DNA of 64,000 nucleotides from Sinorhizobium glycinis (GTDB lineage Bacteria; Pseudomonadota; Alphaproteobacteria; Rhizobiales; Rhizobiaceae): the NCBI RefSeq assembly GCF_001651865.1, contig NZ_LPUX01000062.1, positions 1 through 64,000 on the forward strand. Reading direction: 5' to 3'. Below are positions 24,402-33,979 of the stretch, in pieces. The notes under the pieces were generated by a model. It was not told the DNA's origin and did no database searches. It saw nothing but the letters and a program-made list of their open reading frames with translations. How positions within the stretch are numbered: the stretch's first letter is position 1; the number at the start of each line of letters is the position of its first letter. A program made the position numbers and the translations under genes.

Positions 24402-26207
24402 TCAGGCCGCCAGGCTGGCGATGTAGGCACGCCACCCGCCATAGCGGCTGATGTCTGCAGCTCCGGCGAGCCCGGCCGGCTCGACTAAAAAGCCCTTGCA
24501 GGCCGTTCCGTCGGCAAGCTGGACGGTACCGATCGCAAGTGGTGATGGAACGGCTGCGACGAAGAGACCGAATGCCTCTGCCCCCAACTTCCAGACCTCA
24601 ACCTCAATCGAGGCACCTTCACTCTCCTGACAACGCACGAGGCCGGGCTTCGCGGGCTCGGTGCCCGAAAGAGCATAAAGCCTGTAGCGTTTGGCCGTCA
24701 GCGCCCGCCGGGAAAATCTGGCGCCCAGGTCTCGCAACTGATCGTTCAAGGGCATGCCGGAAAGATGCGCGCCGACGACAACGAGTTCTATCATCTGGCC
24801 CTCATCGGCGTCGGCCGGGAGATAGTTCGCCGGCTGCGGCCATCCCGTGGCGCCGAGCGGCAGGGCGCTTAGCCGATGCAGTTCGGCAGCGAGCGACGCG
24901 GTCAGGGGGTCCTTGCCGGCAGGCGCAAGCAAGGTGACGCTCGCGGGTCGACCGTCGGATCTGAGACCGGTCGGCACGGCCATGCCGCACATGTCCAGCA
25001 GGTTGACGAAATTGGTATAGGTGCCGAGCCGCGCGTTTTCGCGGATCGGTTCCGCTTCGACTTCCATACGTGTGAAGTGCGTCGGCGCGGTCGGAACGCA
25101 GATCATGTCGACGGACGCGATGAGCGGCGCGACCTTTCGCTTCAGCGCCTGCAACGCATAGAAACCCTCGAAGGCATCCGCCGCCGACAGTGCCTTGGCG
25201 CCGCCATAGATCTTTCGCGTCACCGGGTGAAAGCTCGGCTCGTTCGCATTGAAGAAGTCCTTGACCGCTGCATAGCGTTCGGCGACCCAGGCGCCCTCGT
25301 AGAGAAGCGTGGCCGTGGCATAGAAATCGGCAAAGGGCAGTTCGACGATCTGATGCCCCAGTGAGCGCAGCATCTGAAGCGCCGCATCGTAGGCGCTCTC
25401 CATGAGTGCGTCCCCGAAGAAGCGCCGGTCGGCCGTTGCAGGAACGCCGACTTTGAGGACCGGTGGCAAGGAGAGAGCGCCCCTCGGCGCAATGACCCGG
25501 GAATAGGGGTCGCTCACATCGGGTCGCGCGGCGATTTCGAAGACTCGATAGGCGTCCGCGACGGCCAAGGCGAAGATCGAAACGCAATCGAGCGTGCGGC
25601 AGGCGGGCACGACACCCGTGGTCGACAGGGCCCCGATACTCGGCTTGAGGCCGACGATGTTGTTAAGCCCGGCCGGAATGCGGCCCGAGCCGGCCGTGTC
25701 GGTGCCGAGTGCGAAGCTGACGATACCGTGGGCGGTCGCCACCGCCGATCCGGAACTCGACCCGCCTGGCACCAGGTCTGGATCGAGCGCATTGCGTGGC
25801 ACTGGGTAGGGGGTGCGCACACCGACGAGCCCGGTCGCGAACTGGTCGAGATTGGTCTTGCCGATGACGAGGGCGCCGGCCGCGCGCAGCAACCGCACGA
25901 CGGTTGCGTCCCTTTGCGCAGGGTAGGCGAAGTCAGGGCAGGCGGCCGTCGTCGGCATGCCGGCCACGTCGATATTGTCCTTGACGGCGAAGGGAATGCC
26001 CCACAACGGTTTGGCGACAGGATCGAATGCGCCGAGAGCGGCGGCCTCGTCGAGGAGTTCGCTGCGATCGGCGAGATGGAGAAAGATACCCGGATCGTCG
26101 ACGGCCGCGATGCGCCCGAAAACCGTCTCGATCGTCTGAGCTACGCTCCAACCCGATCGATAGGCGGCATGAAGAGAAGCAATGTCGAAAGCCTGTCCGT
26201 CTTTCAT
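24402..26207 (-). CDS. atzF: Allophanate hydrolase
   Basis: A 601-residue amidase-signature hydrolase. The catalytic triad positions are visible: Lys76 (FAVKDNID), the cis-Ser in GGSSSGSA (148-155) and Ser174 in GTDTAGSGRIPAG. A C-terminal domain from about residue 470 (LVVVGAHLSGMPLNDQLRDL) is the allophanate hydrolase C-domain. It converts allophanate to ammonia and CO2. The ATG at 26207 has an AAGGAAA site; a TTG at 26225 overlaps the cupin gene and is less likely. Two biuret-hydrolase genes in the same operon make biuret the likely source of allophanate. Confidence 0.93.
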   Translation of the reverse strand: MKDGQAFDIASLHAAYRSGWSVAQTIETVFGRIAAVDDPGIFLHLADRSELLDEAAALGAFDPVAKPLWGIPFAVKDNIDVAGMPTTAACPDFAYPAQRDATVVRLLRAAGALVIGKTNLDQFATGLVGVRTPYPVPRNALDPDLVPGGSSSGSAVATAHGIVSFALGTDTAGSGRIPAGLNNIVGLKPSIGALSTTGVVPACRTLDCVSIFALAVADAYRVFEIAARPDVSDPYSRVIAPRGALSLPPVLKVGVPATADRRFFGDALMESAYDAALQMLRSLGHQIVELPFADFYATATLLYEGAWVAERYAAVKDFFNANEPSFHPVTRKIYGGAKALSAADAFEGFYALQALKRKVAPLIASVDMICVPTAPTHFTRMEVEAEPIRENARLGTYTNFVNLLDMCGMAVPTGLRSDGRPASVTLLAPAGKDPLTASLAAELHRLSALPLGATGWPQPANYLPADADEGQMIELVVVGAHLSGMPLNDQLRDLGARFSRRALTAKRYRLYALSGTEPAKPGLVRCQESEGASIEVEVWKLGAEAFGLFVAAVPSPLAIGTVQLADGTACKGFLVEPAGLAGAADISRYGGWRAYIASLAA

Positions 26208-26211
26208 CGGT

Positions 26212-26559
26212 TCACTTTCCTTCAAGTATCGTCACGGGCCGATCCCACTGGATCAGAACGACACAGCCGGTATCGCTCCAGACGGAATGTTCCGTGCCGG
26301 CGGCATTGACGATGTAGGTGCCGGCCCCATAGTCGCCGCTTTCGTCGGACTGGGTGCCGGTGAGCACGAGGATCGTCTCCAGGCCCTCATGATGGTGGCG
26401 CGGCACGGAAGCGCCGGCCTCGTAGCGGAGCAATGCAACACCGGGCTGATCGCCATCGAACGGCCTTATCCAGTGGATCATCACGCCGTCGCGGAACGGC
26501 TCGAATTCGAGTTCGCGCCAGCTTCCCTGGGTCAGGCTCTCGCGTGTCGTCTCAGGCAT
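26212..26559 (-). CDS. Cupin-domain protein
   Basis: A 115-residue single-domain cupin of the ChrR-like type. The metal-binding motif reads [20 protein letters not shown] and a second motif includes [14 protein letters not shown]. It overlaps the end of the biuret-hydrolase gene by 8 nt (ATGCCTGA) and ends 4 nt before allophanate hydrolase. A small enzyme or ligand sensor in biuret metabolism is possible. The function of this cupin in such operons is unknown to me. Confidence 0.85.
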   Translation of the reverse strand: MPETTRESLTQGSWRELEFEPFRDGVMIHWIRPFDGDQPGVALLRYEAGASVPRHHHEGLETILVLTGTQSDESGDYGAGTYIVNAAGTEHSVWSDTGCVVLIQWDRPVTILEGK

Positions 26560-27220
26560 GGGCAATCCCCTTGAGCACATCGGCAAGGTGCGCCGTCCAC
26601 CCGACGATGGCGCCCTGGGCGCGGATCATCGCCATGGTTGCAGCCTTGAACTCGGGGAAGTAGCTTTCCGTCGCCTCCTCGACGAGCAGGCACTCGTAGC
26701 CGCGGTCGTTTGCCTCGCGCATGGTGGTCTGCACGCAGACCTCCGTCGTCACGCCGGCGAAGACGAGCTGGACGATACGCCGCTCCTTCAGGATGTAATC
26801 GAGCGGCGTCGCATAGAACGCGCCCTTGCCAGGCTTTTCGATGACAGTCTCGCCCTTGAGCGGCGCGAGTTCCGGCAGGATCGCGGTGCCCGGCTCGCCA
26901 GCAATCAGGACGCGCCCCATGGGACCTTCGTCGCCGATCCTCAAGCGAGGGCTGCCGCGTTCGCGCTTGGCGCGCGGCAGATCGGAAAGGTCCGGACGGT
27001 GACATTCCATGGTATGGATCACCGGCAGGCCGGCGGCGCGAAAGCCCTCGATCAGCCGCTTGACGTCGGGCACGATCTTCGCCACGCGCGCCACGTCATT
27101 GCCGAGGCTTGCGCCGAAGCCGCCTTCCTCCGTGAAGTCGCGCTGCATGTCGATGACGATGAGGGCGACGGCGTCGCGGTCGAGCCGCAACGGAAAAGGT
27201 TCTGCCTTGATCTCCGCCAT
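26552..27220 (-). CDS. Isochorismatase-family amidohydrolase, biuret hydrolase paralogue 1
   Basis: A 222-residue cysteine hydrolase with the full Asp/Lys/Cys set: Asp24 (VIDMQRDF), Lys132 ([11 protein letters not shown]) and Cys162 ([18 protein letters not shown]). The sequence resembles biuret hydrolases and RutB, but is clearly diverged from the second copy at 28761-29477. It starts on the last base of the ATPase stop (TGATG). Possible substrates include biuret, a triuret-like compound or another ureido compound. It lies between the ATPase and the cupin. Confidence 0.85.
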   Translation of the reverse strand: MAEIKAEPFPLRLDRDAVALIVIDMQRDFTEEGGFGASLGNDVARVAKIVPDVKRLIEGFRAAGLPVIHTMECHRPDLSDLPRAKRERGSPRLRIGDEGPMGRVLIAGEPGTAILPELAPLKGETVIEKPGKGAFYATPLDYILKERRIVQLVFAGVTTEVCVQTTMREANDRGYECLLVEEATESYFPEFKAATMAMIRAQGAIVGWTAHLADVLKGIAHA

Positions 27221-28764
27221 CAGTGGTGCCCCGCCATATGGGCGCCGATGACGGCGACGTCCGCCTCGCGGGTCGGCGTCTCGTAGACGAGCTTGCCGTC
27301 CGACATGACGATGATCCGGTCCGACATTTCCATCAGCTCATCGAGATCCTCGGACATCAGGAGCACAGCAGCGCCGGCATTGCGCGCCTTCATGATGCGG
27401 GCGCGGATTTCCGCGACCGCTGAAAAGTCCAGGCCGAAACAGGGATTCGACACGATCAGGAGATCGACCTCGCCCGACAGTTCGCGCGCCAGCACGGCTC
27501 GCTGCACATTTCCGCCCGAAAGGGCTGCAATCGGCGAGGCGGGTGAGGCGGTCTTCACCTTGAAATCGGTAATCAGCGCCGTCGCCCGCTTCTTCATGCC
27601 GCGTGCGTCGAGCCAGATCGCATCGCTGCCGTCCTTGGCAAGGTCGAAGGTGCGGAAGGCGAGATTCTCCGTCACCGTCATCTTCTGGGCGCAGGCATTG
27701 TTGAGCGGCTCTTCCGGGATGAAGCGGACGTTGTTTGCCCTGGTCTCGAGCCGTGTTGCGCCGTAGGGCTTTCCCTTGACGATGACCGCCCCCTCGGCCG
27801 TGCGCTGGCCGGCGAGAACCTCGGAGAGCTCCTTCTGCCCATTGCCGGAAATCCCCGCGATGCCGACGATCTCCCCGGAGCGAACGACCAGATCATCGAT
27901 CACGATCGGCTTCAGGCCGGTCCGGTCCGGCGCCTTGACCTTCTTGACCGCGAGCACCGGCAAGGCGTCCGGGGAAACGGGCAGGCGCGTGTCGAGTTCG
28001 GCGAGCTTGACGTCGCCGATCATCATCGCCGCCATATCCGCGGCGGAGAGCTCGGATACTTTGCCGGTGCCTGAAAGTGTGCCGCGCCGGAGCACGGAGA
28101 CCGCATCGGCGAACTTCGTCACCTCGTGGAACTTGTGGGAAATCATCAGGACTGTCAGCTCGCCGCGTTCCGTCATGCCGCGCACGAGGCCGAGCATGTC
28201 ATCGGCCTCGGCCGGAGTGAGAACGGAAGTCGGCTCATCGAGCACCAGGAACCGGCGCCCGAGATAGAGCTGCTTGATGATCTCGAGCTTCTGCTTCTCG
28301 CCGGCGGCGAGTTCGCTCACCGGACGATCGAGCGGTATGTCGAAGGGCATCGTCTCCATGAAGGCGGAAAGCCGCTTCTTCTCCTTCGACCAGTTGATGA
28401 TCGCGGGCACGTGCGCGCGGCTGATGACCAGGTTTTCAGCGCCGGTCAGCGAAGGCACCAGCGTGAAGTGCTGATAGACCATCCCGAGGCCGTGAGCGGC
28501 CGCATCGCGTGGCGAAGCGATCGTCACTTCGCGGCCGTCGACCTGCAACTGCCCGGAAGTCGGGTGATAGAAGCCCATGATGCATTTCACGAGCGTGGAC
28601 TTGCCAGCGCCGTTTTCGCCGAGAAGCGCATGGAAGGTGCCAGCCGGCACCTTGATCGACACATGGTCGAGCGCGGTGAAGGAGCCGAAGCGCATCGTCA
28701 TCTCGACGGTCTCGATGCCGACGGCGGGAATGCTCTTTGGAGCATGGATTTCGCCGACGATCAT
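27220..28764 (-). CDS. BMP-type ABC transporter ATPase (two-domain), biuret operon
   Basis: A 514-residue two-domain ATPase. The first domain has Walker [10 protein letters not shown], a signature in which the usual LSGGQ reads [17 protein letters not shown], and Walker [13 protein letters not shown]. The second has [19 protein letters not shown] and [15 protein letters not shown]. The degenerate LAAGEKQ is typical of this family. The ATG at 28764 overlaps the biuret-hydrolase stop as ATGA. It works with the permeases at 29490-31546. Confidence 0.92.
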   Translation of the reverse strand: MIVGEIHAPKSIPAVGIETVEMTMRFGSFTALDHVSIKVPAGTFHALLGENGAGKSTLVKCIMGFYHPTSGQLQVDGREVTIASPRDAAAHGLGMVYQHFTLVPSLTGAENLVISRAHVPAIINWSKEKKRLSAFMETMPFDIPLDRPVSELAAGEKQKLEIIKQLYLGRRFLVLDEPTSVLTPAEADDMLGLVRGMTERGELTVLMISHKFHEVTKFADAVSVLRRGTLSGTGKVSELSAADMAAMMIGDVKLAELDTRLPVSPDALPVLAVKKVKAPDRTGLKPIVIDDLVVRSGEIVGIAGISGNGQKELSEVLAGQRTAEGAVIVKGKPYGATRLETRANNVRFIPEEPLNNACAQKMTVTENLAFRTFDLAKDGSDAIWLDARGMKKRATALITDFKVKTASPASPIAALSGGNVQRAVLARELSGEVDLLIVSNPCFGLDFSAVAEIRARIMKARNAGAAVLLMSEDLDELMEMSDRIIVMSDGKLVYETPTREADVAVIGAHMAGHH

Positions 28765-29477
28765 GGCAACTGACCCACGAGCGTCGCAGAATTGGAGACG
28801 GAGCCGAAGACGCCGCCCTGCATCTTCACCATCTTGATCGCGGCAAGATGATTGCCGTAGTCGGTCGCGCCGCAGCAATCGGCGAGCAGCAGGCATTCGA
28901 AGCCGCGGTCATTGGCCTCTCTCATCGTCGTGTGCACGCAGACATCGGTGGTAATGCCGGTCAGGACGATGTTGTCGATGCGCTTTTGGTTGAGGATCAG
29001 TTCGAGGTCGGTGGCGCAGAAGGAGCCCTTGCCCGGCTTGTCGATGATTGTTTCCCTCTCGATCGGCTTCAGCTCGTCGATGATCTCCCAGCCGGGCTCG
29101 CCGCGCACCAGGATCCGCCCGCAGGGACCGGGATCGCCGATCCCTGCCTTGATCCGCTGCGAGCGCCAGCGCTTGTTTGCGGGAAGGTCGGCCAGATCCG
29201 GCCGGTGGCCCTCCCGCGTGTGGATGATGTGGTAGCCTTTGGCACGCATTGCCGAGAGCACCTTCCTGATCGGTTCGATCGGCGCGCGAACCAGCGAGAG
29301 ATCATAGCCCATGTGGTCGACGTATCCGCCGGGACCGCAGAAATCGGCCTGCATGTCGATGATGATCAGCGCCGTGTTCTCGGGCCTAAGGTCGCCGTTA
29401 TAGGGCCACGGATAGGGATCGGCATCGATATGGCTGAGCTTCTGGCTCGTGATCGGCAGGGAGGCGAGGCTGTTCAT
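28761..29477 (-). CDS. biuH: Biuret amidohydrolase
   Basis: A 238-residue isochorismatase-family cysteine hydrolase. Catalytic Asp41 (IIIDMQADF), Lys150 ([11 protein letters not shown]) and Cys180 ([18 protein letters not shown]) are present. Long stretches ([50 protein letters not shown]) match what I recall of the characterised rhizobial biuret hydrolase BiuH. It converts biuret to allophanate and ammonia. It sits between a permease and the ATPase gene in the same operon as allophanate hydrolase. Confidence 0.92.
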   Translation of the reverse strand: MNSLASLPITSQKLSHIDADPYPWPYNGDLRPENTALIIIDMQADFCGPGGYVDHMGYDLSLVRAPIEPIRKVLSAMRAKGYHIIHTREGHRPDLADLPANKRWRSQRIKAGIGDPGPCGRILVRGEPGWEIIDELKPIERETIIDKPGKGSFCATDLELILNQKRIDNIVLTGITTDVCVHTTMREANDRGFECLLLADCCGATDYGNHLAAIKMVKMQGGVFGSVSNSATLVGQLP

Positions 29478-29489
29478 GACGGATCGCTC

Positions 29490-30419
29490 CTATTTGGTGA
29501 TCGACAGTGCGCCGGGGGCGCCGGCGAGCGAGCGGGTGGGAGAGGATGTGGCGACCATGATGACGAGGGTCAGCACGTAGGGGGCGGCATAGAAGAGGTA
29601 GTAGCCCTTCGTGACGCCGACCGATTGCAGGGCGGGCCCAAGCGCGCCAGCGCCGCCGAAGAGAAGCGCGGCTAGGAAGCAGCCGATCGGGTTCCAGCGG
29701 GCGAAGATGACGAGTGCGACGGCCATGAGGCCTTGGCCCGAGGAGATGCCCTCGTTCCAGGAGCCCGGATAGTAGAGCGAGAGGTAGGCGCCGCCGATCG
29801 CTGCCAGCGCTCCGCCGGCGGCTGTTGCCAAGAGCCGCACCGTGTCGGGGTTCAAGCCCATTGCCCGGGCGGCGTCCGAACTGTCCCCGACAACGCGCAG
29901 GATCAGGCCGACACGGGTATTGCGGAAGGCCCACCAGAGAAGGAGGGCGAGGGCTGCGCCGATTAGGAAGAGGACGTTGATGTTGAGGGCGGCCTGAATC
30001 TGCGGCAGATTCGACCAGGCGCCGAAGGCGATGGCTGGCAGCTTCGGGGCGGCGGGCTGAATGAAGGGCTTGCCGAGGAAGAAGGCGAGGCCGAGGCCGA
30101 ACTGCATCATGGCGATGCCGATTGCGATGTCGTTCACTTTCGGAAACTTGCAGATGAAGCCGTGGAGCAGCCCAAGACAGGCGCCGACTGCCATTGCCGC
30201 CAGAACGCCGAGCCATGGCGAGAGCGTCATGACCGCGACCCCATAGGCGGTCATTGCGCCGAAGACGAGCGTGCCTTCGAGGCCCAGATTGATGCGTCCG
30301 GAGCGCTCGGTGATCGCCTCGCCGAGACTGACGAAGATGAAAGGCGTGGAGACGCGGACCGCGCCGGCGAAGATCGCCAGCGGAACGCCCCAGACGCCGA
30401 TGCCGGTGGCTTCCATCAT
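29490..30419 (-). CDS. BMP-type ABC transporter permease 2, biuret operon
   Basis: A 309-residue membrane protein. The segment ITERSGRINLGLEGTLVFGA is the hallmark of the second permease of BMP importers, and about eight helices are visible. ATG 30419 (MMEATGIG) overlaps the upstream permease stop as ATGA. The long open frame reaching to 30899 is a shadow. The gene ends 12 nt before the biuret hydrolase. Confidence 0.9.
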   Translation of the reverse strand: MMEATGIGVWGVPLAIFAGAVRVSTPFIFVSLGEAITERSGRINLGLEGTLVFGAMTAYGVAVMTLSPWLGVLAAMAVGACLGLLHGFICKFPKVNDIAIGIAMMQFGLGLAFFLGKPFIQPAAPKLPAIAFGAWSNLPQIQAALNINVLFLIGAALALLLWWAFRNTRVGLILRVVGDSSDAARAMGLNPDTVRLLATAAGGALAAIGGAYLSLYYPGSWNEGISSGQGLMAVALVIFARWNPIGCFLAALLFGGAGALGPALQSVGVTKGYYLFYAAPYVLTLVIMVATSSPTRSLAGAPGALSITK

Positions 30420-31546
30420 GCGCTCCTTTTCCAGAGGTCCGGATTGAACATCTTGAAGCGGCCGTAGAACGTCTCGCAGAACAGGATGACGACGAAGAGC
30501 GTGCCCTGAAGCACCAGCACGGTTGCATCCGGCAGGCCCATGCGGCGCTGGATCAAACCACCGGAGGCATCGATGCCGCCGAGCAGCACCGCGACTGGAA
30601 TGATCGCCAACGGATTGTGGCGCGCAAGGAAGGCGACGAGGATGCCGGTGTAGCCGTAACCTGCGGCAAGCGATGCATTGGCGCTGCCCTGCACCGCAGC
30701 GACTTCGATCATGCCAGCAAGACCGCCGAAGGCGCCGGCGAGCGCGGTGAAACCAACGATCAGCCTGCCCACCGGCAGCCCCTGGATCTGCGCGGCGCGG
30801 ACGTTGCCGCCGGCAATGCGGGCGGCGAAGCCGAAGCTCGTCGCCTCGATCAGCACCCAGGAGAGAATGCAGGCGACAACGCCAACGACGAGGCCCCAAT
30901 GAACGTCCATTCCGGGGATGCTGCCGAGCATGTAGTCCGGTGGCAACGGGGCAGTGGATGGCTTGTTGAGGCTTGCCGGATCGCGCAGCGGCCCCTCAAT
31001 GAGGTGGTTCATGAAGGCAATTGCGATATAGGCGAGCAGAAGCGAGGCGATTGTCTCGTTGACGCCGCGATAGTGCCTGAGAAATCCCGCGAACCCTAAC
31101 CAGACGGCTCCGACGAGCATGCCGGCAAGCGCCATGATGAGCCAGACGAGCGGAGCGGGTGCGTCGCCGACGAGGGGCAGGGCGATCGCGGCTCCGGCGA
31201 CGCCGCCGAGTACGACCGCGCCTTCGGCGCCGATCACGACGAGGCCGAGCCTGGCGGGAAGGGCGACGCAGAGCGCGGTCAGGAGCAGCGGCGCGGCACG
31301 GCTTAGCGAATTCTGGACCGAGAACCAGGTGCCGAAGCCGCCGGCGAAGATAAGCTCGAAAAGCTGGATCGGCGATCTGCCGATCAGTGCGATGAACAGC
31401 GAAAAGAGCGCGAGCCCGACGAAGATGGCAAAGAGCGTAATCGCCAGCGGTTCGGCGCGGCGCGCCAGCCATTCGAGGAAGGGCCGGAGACTACCGGCCC
31501 GCCCGTCGAGCGTGGGTAAAGTGTGGGAGTTGGCTTCGAGGGTCAT
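30416..31546 (-). CDS. BMP-type ABC transporter permease 1, biuret operon
   Basis: A 376-residue permease with a cytoplasmic N-terminus and many hydrophobic helices. The segment ARLGLVVIGAEGAVVLGGVA is the family motif. It follows the binding-protein gene after 13 nt and overlaps the next permease. Paralogous in role to the permease at 2067-3167. Confidence 0.9.
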   Translation of the reverse strand: MTLEANSHTLPTLDGRAGSLRPFLEWLARRAEPLAITLFAIFVGLALFSLFIALIGRSPIQLFELIFAGGFGTWFSVQNSLSRAAPLLLTALCVALPARLGLVVIGAEGAVVLGGVAGAAIALPLVGDAPAPLVWLIMALAGMLVGAVWLGFAGFLRHYRGVNETIASLLLAYIAIAFMNHLIEGPLRDPASLNKPSTAPLPPDYMLGSIPGMDVHWGLVVGVVACILSWVLIEATSFGFAARIAGGNVRAAQIQGLPVGRLIVGFTALAGAFGGLAGMIEVAAVQGSANASLAAGYGYTGILVAFLARHNPLAIIPVAVLLGGIDASGGLIQRRMGLPDATVLVLQGTLFVVILFCETFYGRFKMFNPDLWKRSA

Positions 31547-31559
31547 GATGCCGACGCCC

Positions 31560-32702
31560 TCAAGCGGTCGAGCCGACGACGCCCTCGACCAGGTAGTCCA
31601 TGCTTTCGAGCTCGATCGCGTCCTCGGCGAAGGACTGCCCCTCGGCCACGACGACCTTGCCCTTGTTGTCCTTGATCGATCCCTTGAAGACCGAGAAGCC
31701 GCCGGCCATTATTTCGGCAAGTGTCGCTTCGAATTTCTTGCGCGCCTCCTCGGCAACCGCCGGGCCGAGCGGGCTCATCTTGACGAAGCCTTCCTTCAGG
31801 CCACCGCGCACGAAGTTGCCAAGTTTTTCCCCAGCCTGAGCCTTCTTCACGAAGTCCGTGTAGACATTGCCCCATGCCCATTCGGCGCCGGTGAGATACT
31901 TCTCGGGAGCGAGCGGACTTTGATTGGCGTGATAGCCACAGATGAACGCGCCGCGGTCCGCGCCTGTCTCGACGACGACCTTGGGGCTATCGACATGGCA
32001 AGTGATGACGTCCGCCCCCTGGTCGACCAGCGCGTTGGTGGCCTCCGCCTCCTTGACCGCGAGCGACCATTCTCCGGTGAAGATCACCTGGCAGGTGATC
32101 GCCGGGTCGACCGAGCGGGCGCCGAGCAGGAAGGAATTGATGTTCTGCAGCACCTGCGGAATGGGCTTGGCGGCGACGAAGCCGATCTTCTTGCTCTTGG
32201 TCGCGTAGCCGGCGGCAATGCCGTTCAGATATTGCCCCTGACCGATATAGCCGAAATAGGAACCGGTGTTACCCGGATGCTTGCCCTCCTGCCAAAGGCC
32301 GCCGCAGTGGCGGAACTGGATGTCGGGATATTTCTTCGCCATCTCCAGCATATGGGGATCGAAATAGCCGAAGGAGGTCGGAAAGACGAGCGTCGCCCCA
32401 TCGAGGTTGATCATCGATTCCATCGTCTTCTGAACGTCGATGGCCTCGGGGACGTTTTCCTCCTCGACGACGGTGACGCCCGCAAGCGCCTTGATCGCCG
32501 CCGCTCCCTCCGCATGCGCCTGGTTGTAGCCGTAATCGTCCTTGGGGCCGACATAGATGAAGCCGACGGTCAATACGCTCTGGGCGGCGGCAGGCGAAAG
32601 GAGAAGACCCGGCGCGAGGCTCGCCACGGCGGCACCCGCGGCAGATGATTGCAGAAATGCGCGGCGGGATATGGCGTGGGAGGCATGAAGGAGTTTGGTC
32701 AT
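31560..32702 (-). CDS. BMP-family substrate-binding protein, biuret operon
   Basis: A 380-residue periplasmic protein. The N-terminus MTKLLHASHAISRRAFLQSS followed by AAGAAVASLAPGLLL is a twin-arginine-type signal. The mature part begins LTVGFIYVGPKDDYGYNQAH, a standard BMP opening. AAGGAGC precedes the ATG at 32702. It is the first gene of the biuret/allophanate operon. The likely ligand is biuret or a related ureide such as those from pyrimidine or triazine breakdown, inferred from the enzymes. Confidence 0.9.
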   Translation of the reverse strand: MTKLLHASHAISRRAFLQSSAAGAAVASLAPGLLLSPAAAQSVLTVGFIYVGPKDDYGYNQAHAEGAAAIKALAGVTVVEEENVPEAIDVQKTMESMINLDGATLVFPTSFGYFDPHMLEMAKKYPDIQFRHCGGLWQEGKHPGNTGSYFGYIGQGQYLNGIAAGYATKSKKIGFVAAKPIPQVLQNINSFLLGARSVDPAITCQVIFTGEWSLAVKEAEATNALVDQGADVITCHVDSPKVVVETGADRGAFICGYHANQSPLAPEKYLTGAEWAWGNVYTDFVKKAQAGEKLGNFVRGGLKEGFVKMSPLGPAVAEEARKKFEATLAEIMAGGFSVFKGSIKDNKGKVVVAEGQSFAEDAIELESMDYLVEGVVGSTA

Positions 32703-32756
32703 TGGGATGCTCCTTGCGAGTGGCGATGGCCGGTTCGAAATCGATGCAATGAAAAG

Positions 32757-32764
32757 TGCATGCA
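32757..32764. promoter_or_regulatory. TGCATGCA palindrome upstream of the biuret operon
   Basis: Perfect 8-bp palindrome TGCATGCA, 55 nt before the binding-protein start at 32702. A related inverted repeat, TGCAT-N4-ATGCA, is at 33007-33020 just before the divergent gntR gene. These shared TGCA arms make the pair candidate operators for that regulator. Confidence 0.4.
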
Positions 32765-33006
32765 ATGTGTGTGCCAAGAAGTAACCCTATGATATCGTTG
32801 AGTCGCCCTCATTCGGGCGGATCGCCGTTGAGGAAACTGTATGCAGTCTTCAAGAGATATGCTGATTTTCTATGCGATGCTAATGGAATGGGCGAGAGGG
32901 TCTTGTGTGGACGCCAATCCCTACGGAAGCTAAGCTAGGCGAGCTTGGAAAAGAGGCTGAAGTTCCAGAGAATTAAGCTTCCAGTTTGACTTGCGGACCA
33001 CGTGCG

Positions 33007-33020
33007 TGCATCTGTATGCA
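33007..33020. promoter_or_regulatory. TGCAT-N4-ATGCA inverted repeat before gntR
   Basis: TGCATCTGTATGCA, with 5-bp arms and a 4-bp centre, lies 8 nt before the proposed gntR start at 33028. If the regulator starts at ATG 33016 instead, the site would overlap its first codons. A position so close to the start suits autorepression. Confidence 0.4.
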
Positions 33021-33027
33021 AATTCCA

Positions 33028-33720
33028 ATGTCGAATCCTCGCGTGAAACAGCCAAGAAGAAGAGAGATCATTCGGGCAGGTACGACCGTCGATGAGATGG
33101 TGCGGGCGATCGCCGACATGATCGTCACTGGTGAAATGCAGCCCGGAGAGAAACTCGACGAATTCTCGCTCGCCGGTCGCTTCGAGGTCTCGCGGACCCC
33201 GGTGCGGGAAGCGCTGCGGCAACTCTGCGCCATGGGTCTCGTGGACCGGCAACCCAATCGCAGTGCAGTGGTCATGAACGTGACCGGTGAATACCTCGCC
33301 TCGATGTTCGAGGCCATGGCCGAACTTGAGAGGATTTGTGCGCGGCTTTCCGCCGAGCGAATGACCGTCGACGAGCGCCGCGCACTGGAAAAGATGCACG
33401 GAGACTCCATGCGCCTTGTCCATGCGGGCGCCGACGACGATTATGCCGCGCATAACATAGACTTCCATACAAGGCTTTATCGCGGCGCGCACAACGACCA
33501 CATCTTCGAACTGGTCACGCAGACCCGGGCTCGACTTGCGCCCTTCCGTCGCGCCCAATTCCGTCTGCCGGGGCGGCTCGCGAAGTCCTATAAGGAACAT
33601 CAGAGCATCGTCACAGCAATTCTTCGTGCCGATGCTGAAGAGGCCGCCAAGGCGGCCTATTGGCACGTATCGAACGTCAGCGACGCAAGCACGGTTTTCG
33701 TGAGCCGCAACAAAGGCTGA
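33028..33720 (+). CDS. GntR-family (FCD) transcriptional regulator
   Basis: A 230-residue regulator with an N-terminal winged HTH (GEKLDEFSLAGRFEVSRTPVREALRQLCAMG) and an all-helical FCD ligand domain with metal-type His residues (HNIDFHTRLYRGAHNDHI, KSYKEHQSIVTAIL). ATG 33028 gives a normal N-terminus; ATG 33016 is possible. Divergent from the biuret/allophanate operon, it is its likely regulator. The ligand may be an intermediate such as allophanate or biuret, which is not known. Confidence 0.92.
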   Translation: MSNPRVKQPRRREIIRAGTTVDEMVRAIADMIVTGEMQPGEKLDEFSLAGRFEVSRTPVREALRQLCAMGLVDRQPNRSAVVMNVTGEYLASMFEAMAELERICARLSAERMTVDERRALEKMHGDSMRLVHAGADDDYAAHNIDFHTRLYRGAHNDHIFELVTQTRARLAPFRRAQFRLPGRLAKSYKEHQSIVTAILRADAEEAAKAAYWHVSNVSDASTVFVSRNKG

Positions 33721-33857
33721 CCGGGAGCGTTGGCACGCTCTCCCTCCTGGCCTTCTCCTCCCTAGAGCGCCGCGCTTATCAGACGCGCAAAGATCGAGGT
33801 CGATTTAAGGAGACATGCAGTAGCATGCTGCATCGCAGCGACGAATTGCTCTTGATG

Positions 33858-33885
33858 TGTTTAGTAAAGTGTATATCACTAAACA
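33858..33885. promoter_or_regulatory. Inverted repeat upstream of the polyol ABC operon
   Basis: Arms TGTTTAGT (33858-33865) and ACTAAACA (33878-33885) are perfect with a 12-nt spacer. Inside them, AGTG-TATAT-CACT forms a nested dyad. The site lies about 95 nt before the binding-protein start at 33980 and is the only strong dyad in this 259-nt spacer. Candidate operator for an unlinked regulator. Confidence 0.5.
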
Positions 33886-33979
33886 TATTGCTCAACATGA
33901 GGGAGTATGGCTTGGGCATGTGAGCAACGGAGAATTTTCCGAGGCCGACGTCGGTCGGCTCTGTATCTGGGAGGAATAC

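Noticed and set aside
31119..32648. 509-residue plus-strand frame opposite the biuret transporter
   Set aside because: Antisense to the permease and binding protein, with no known motif.
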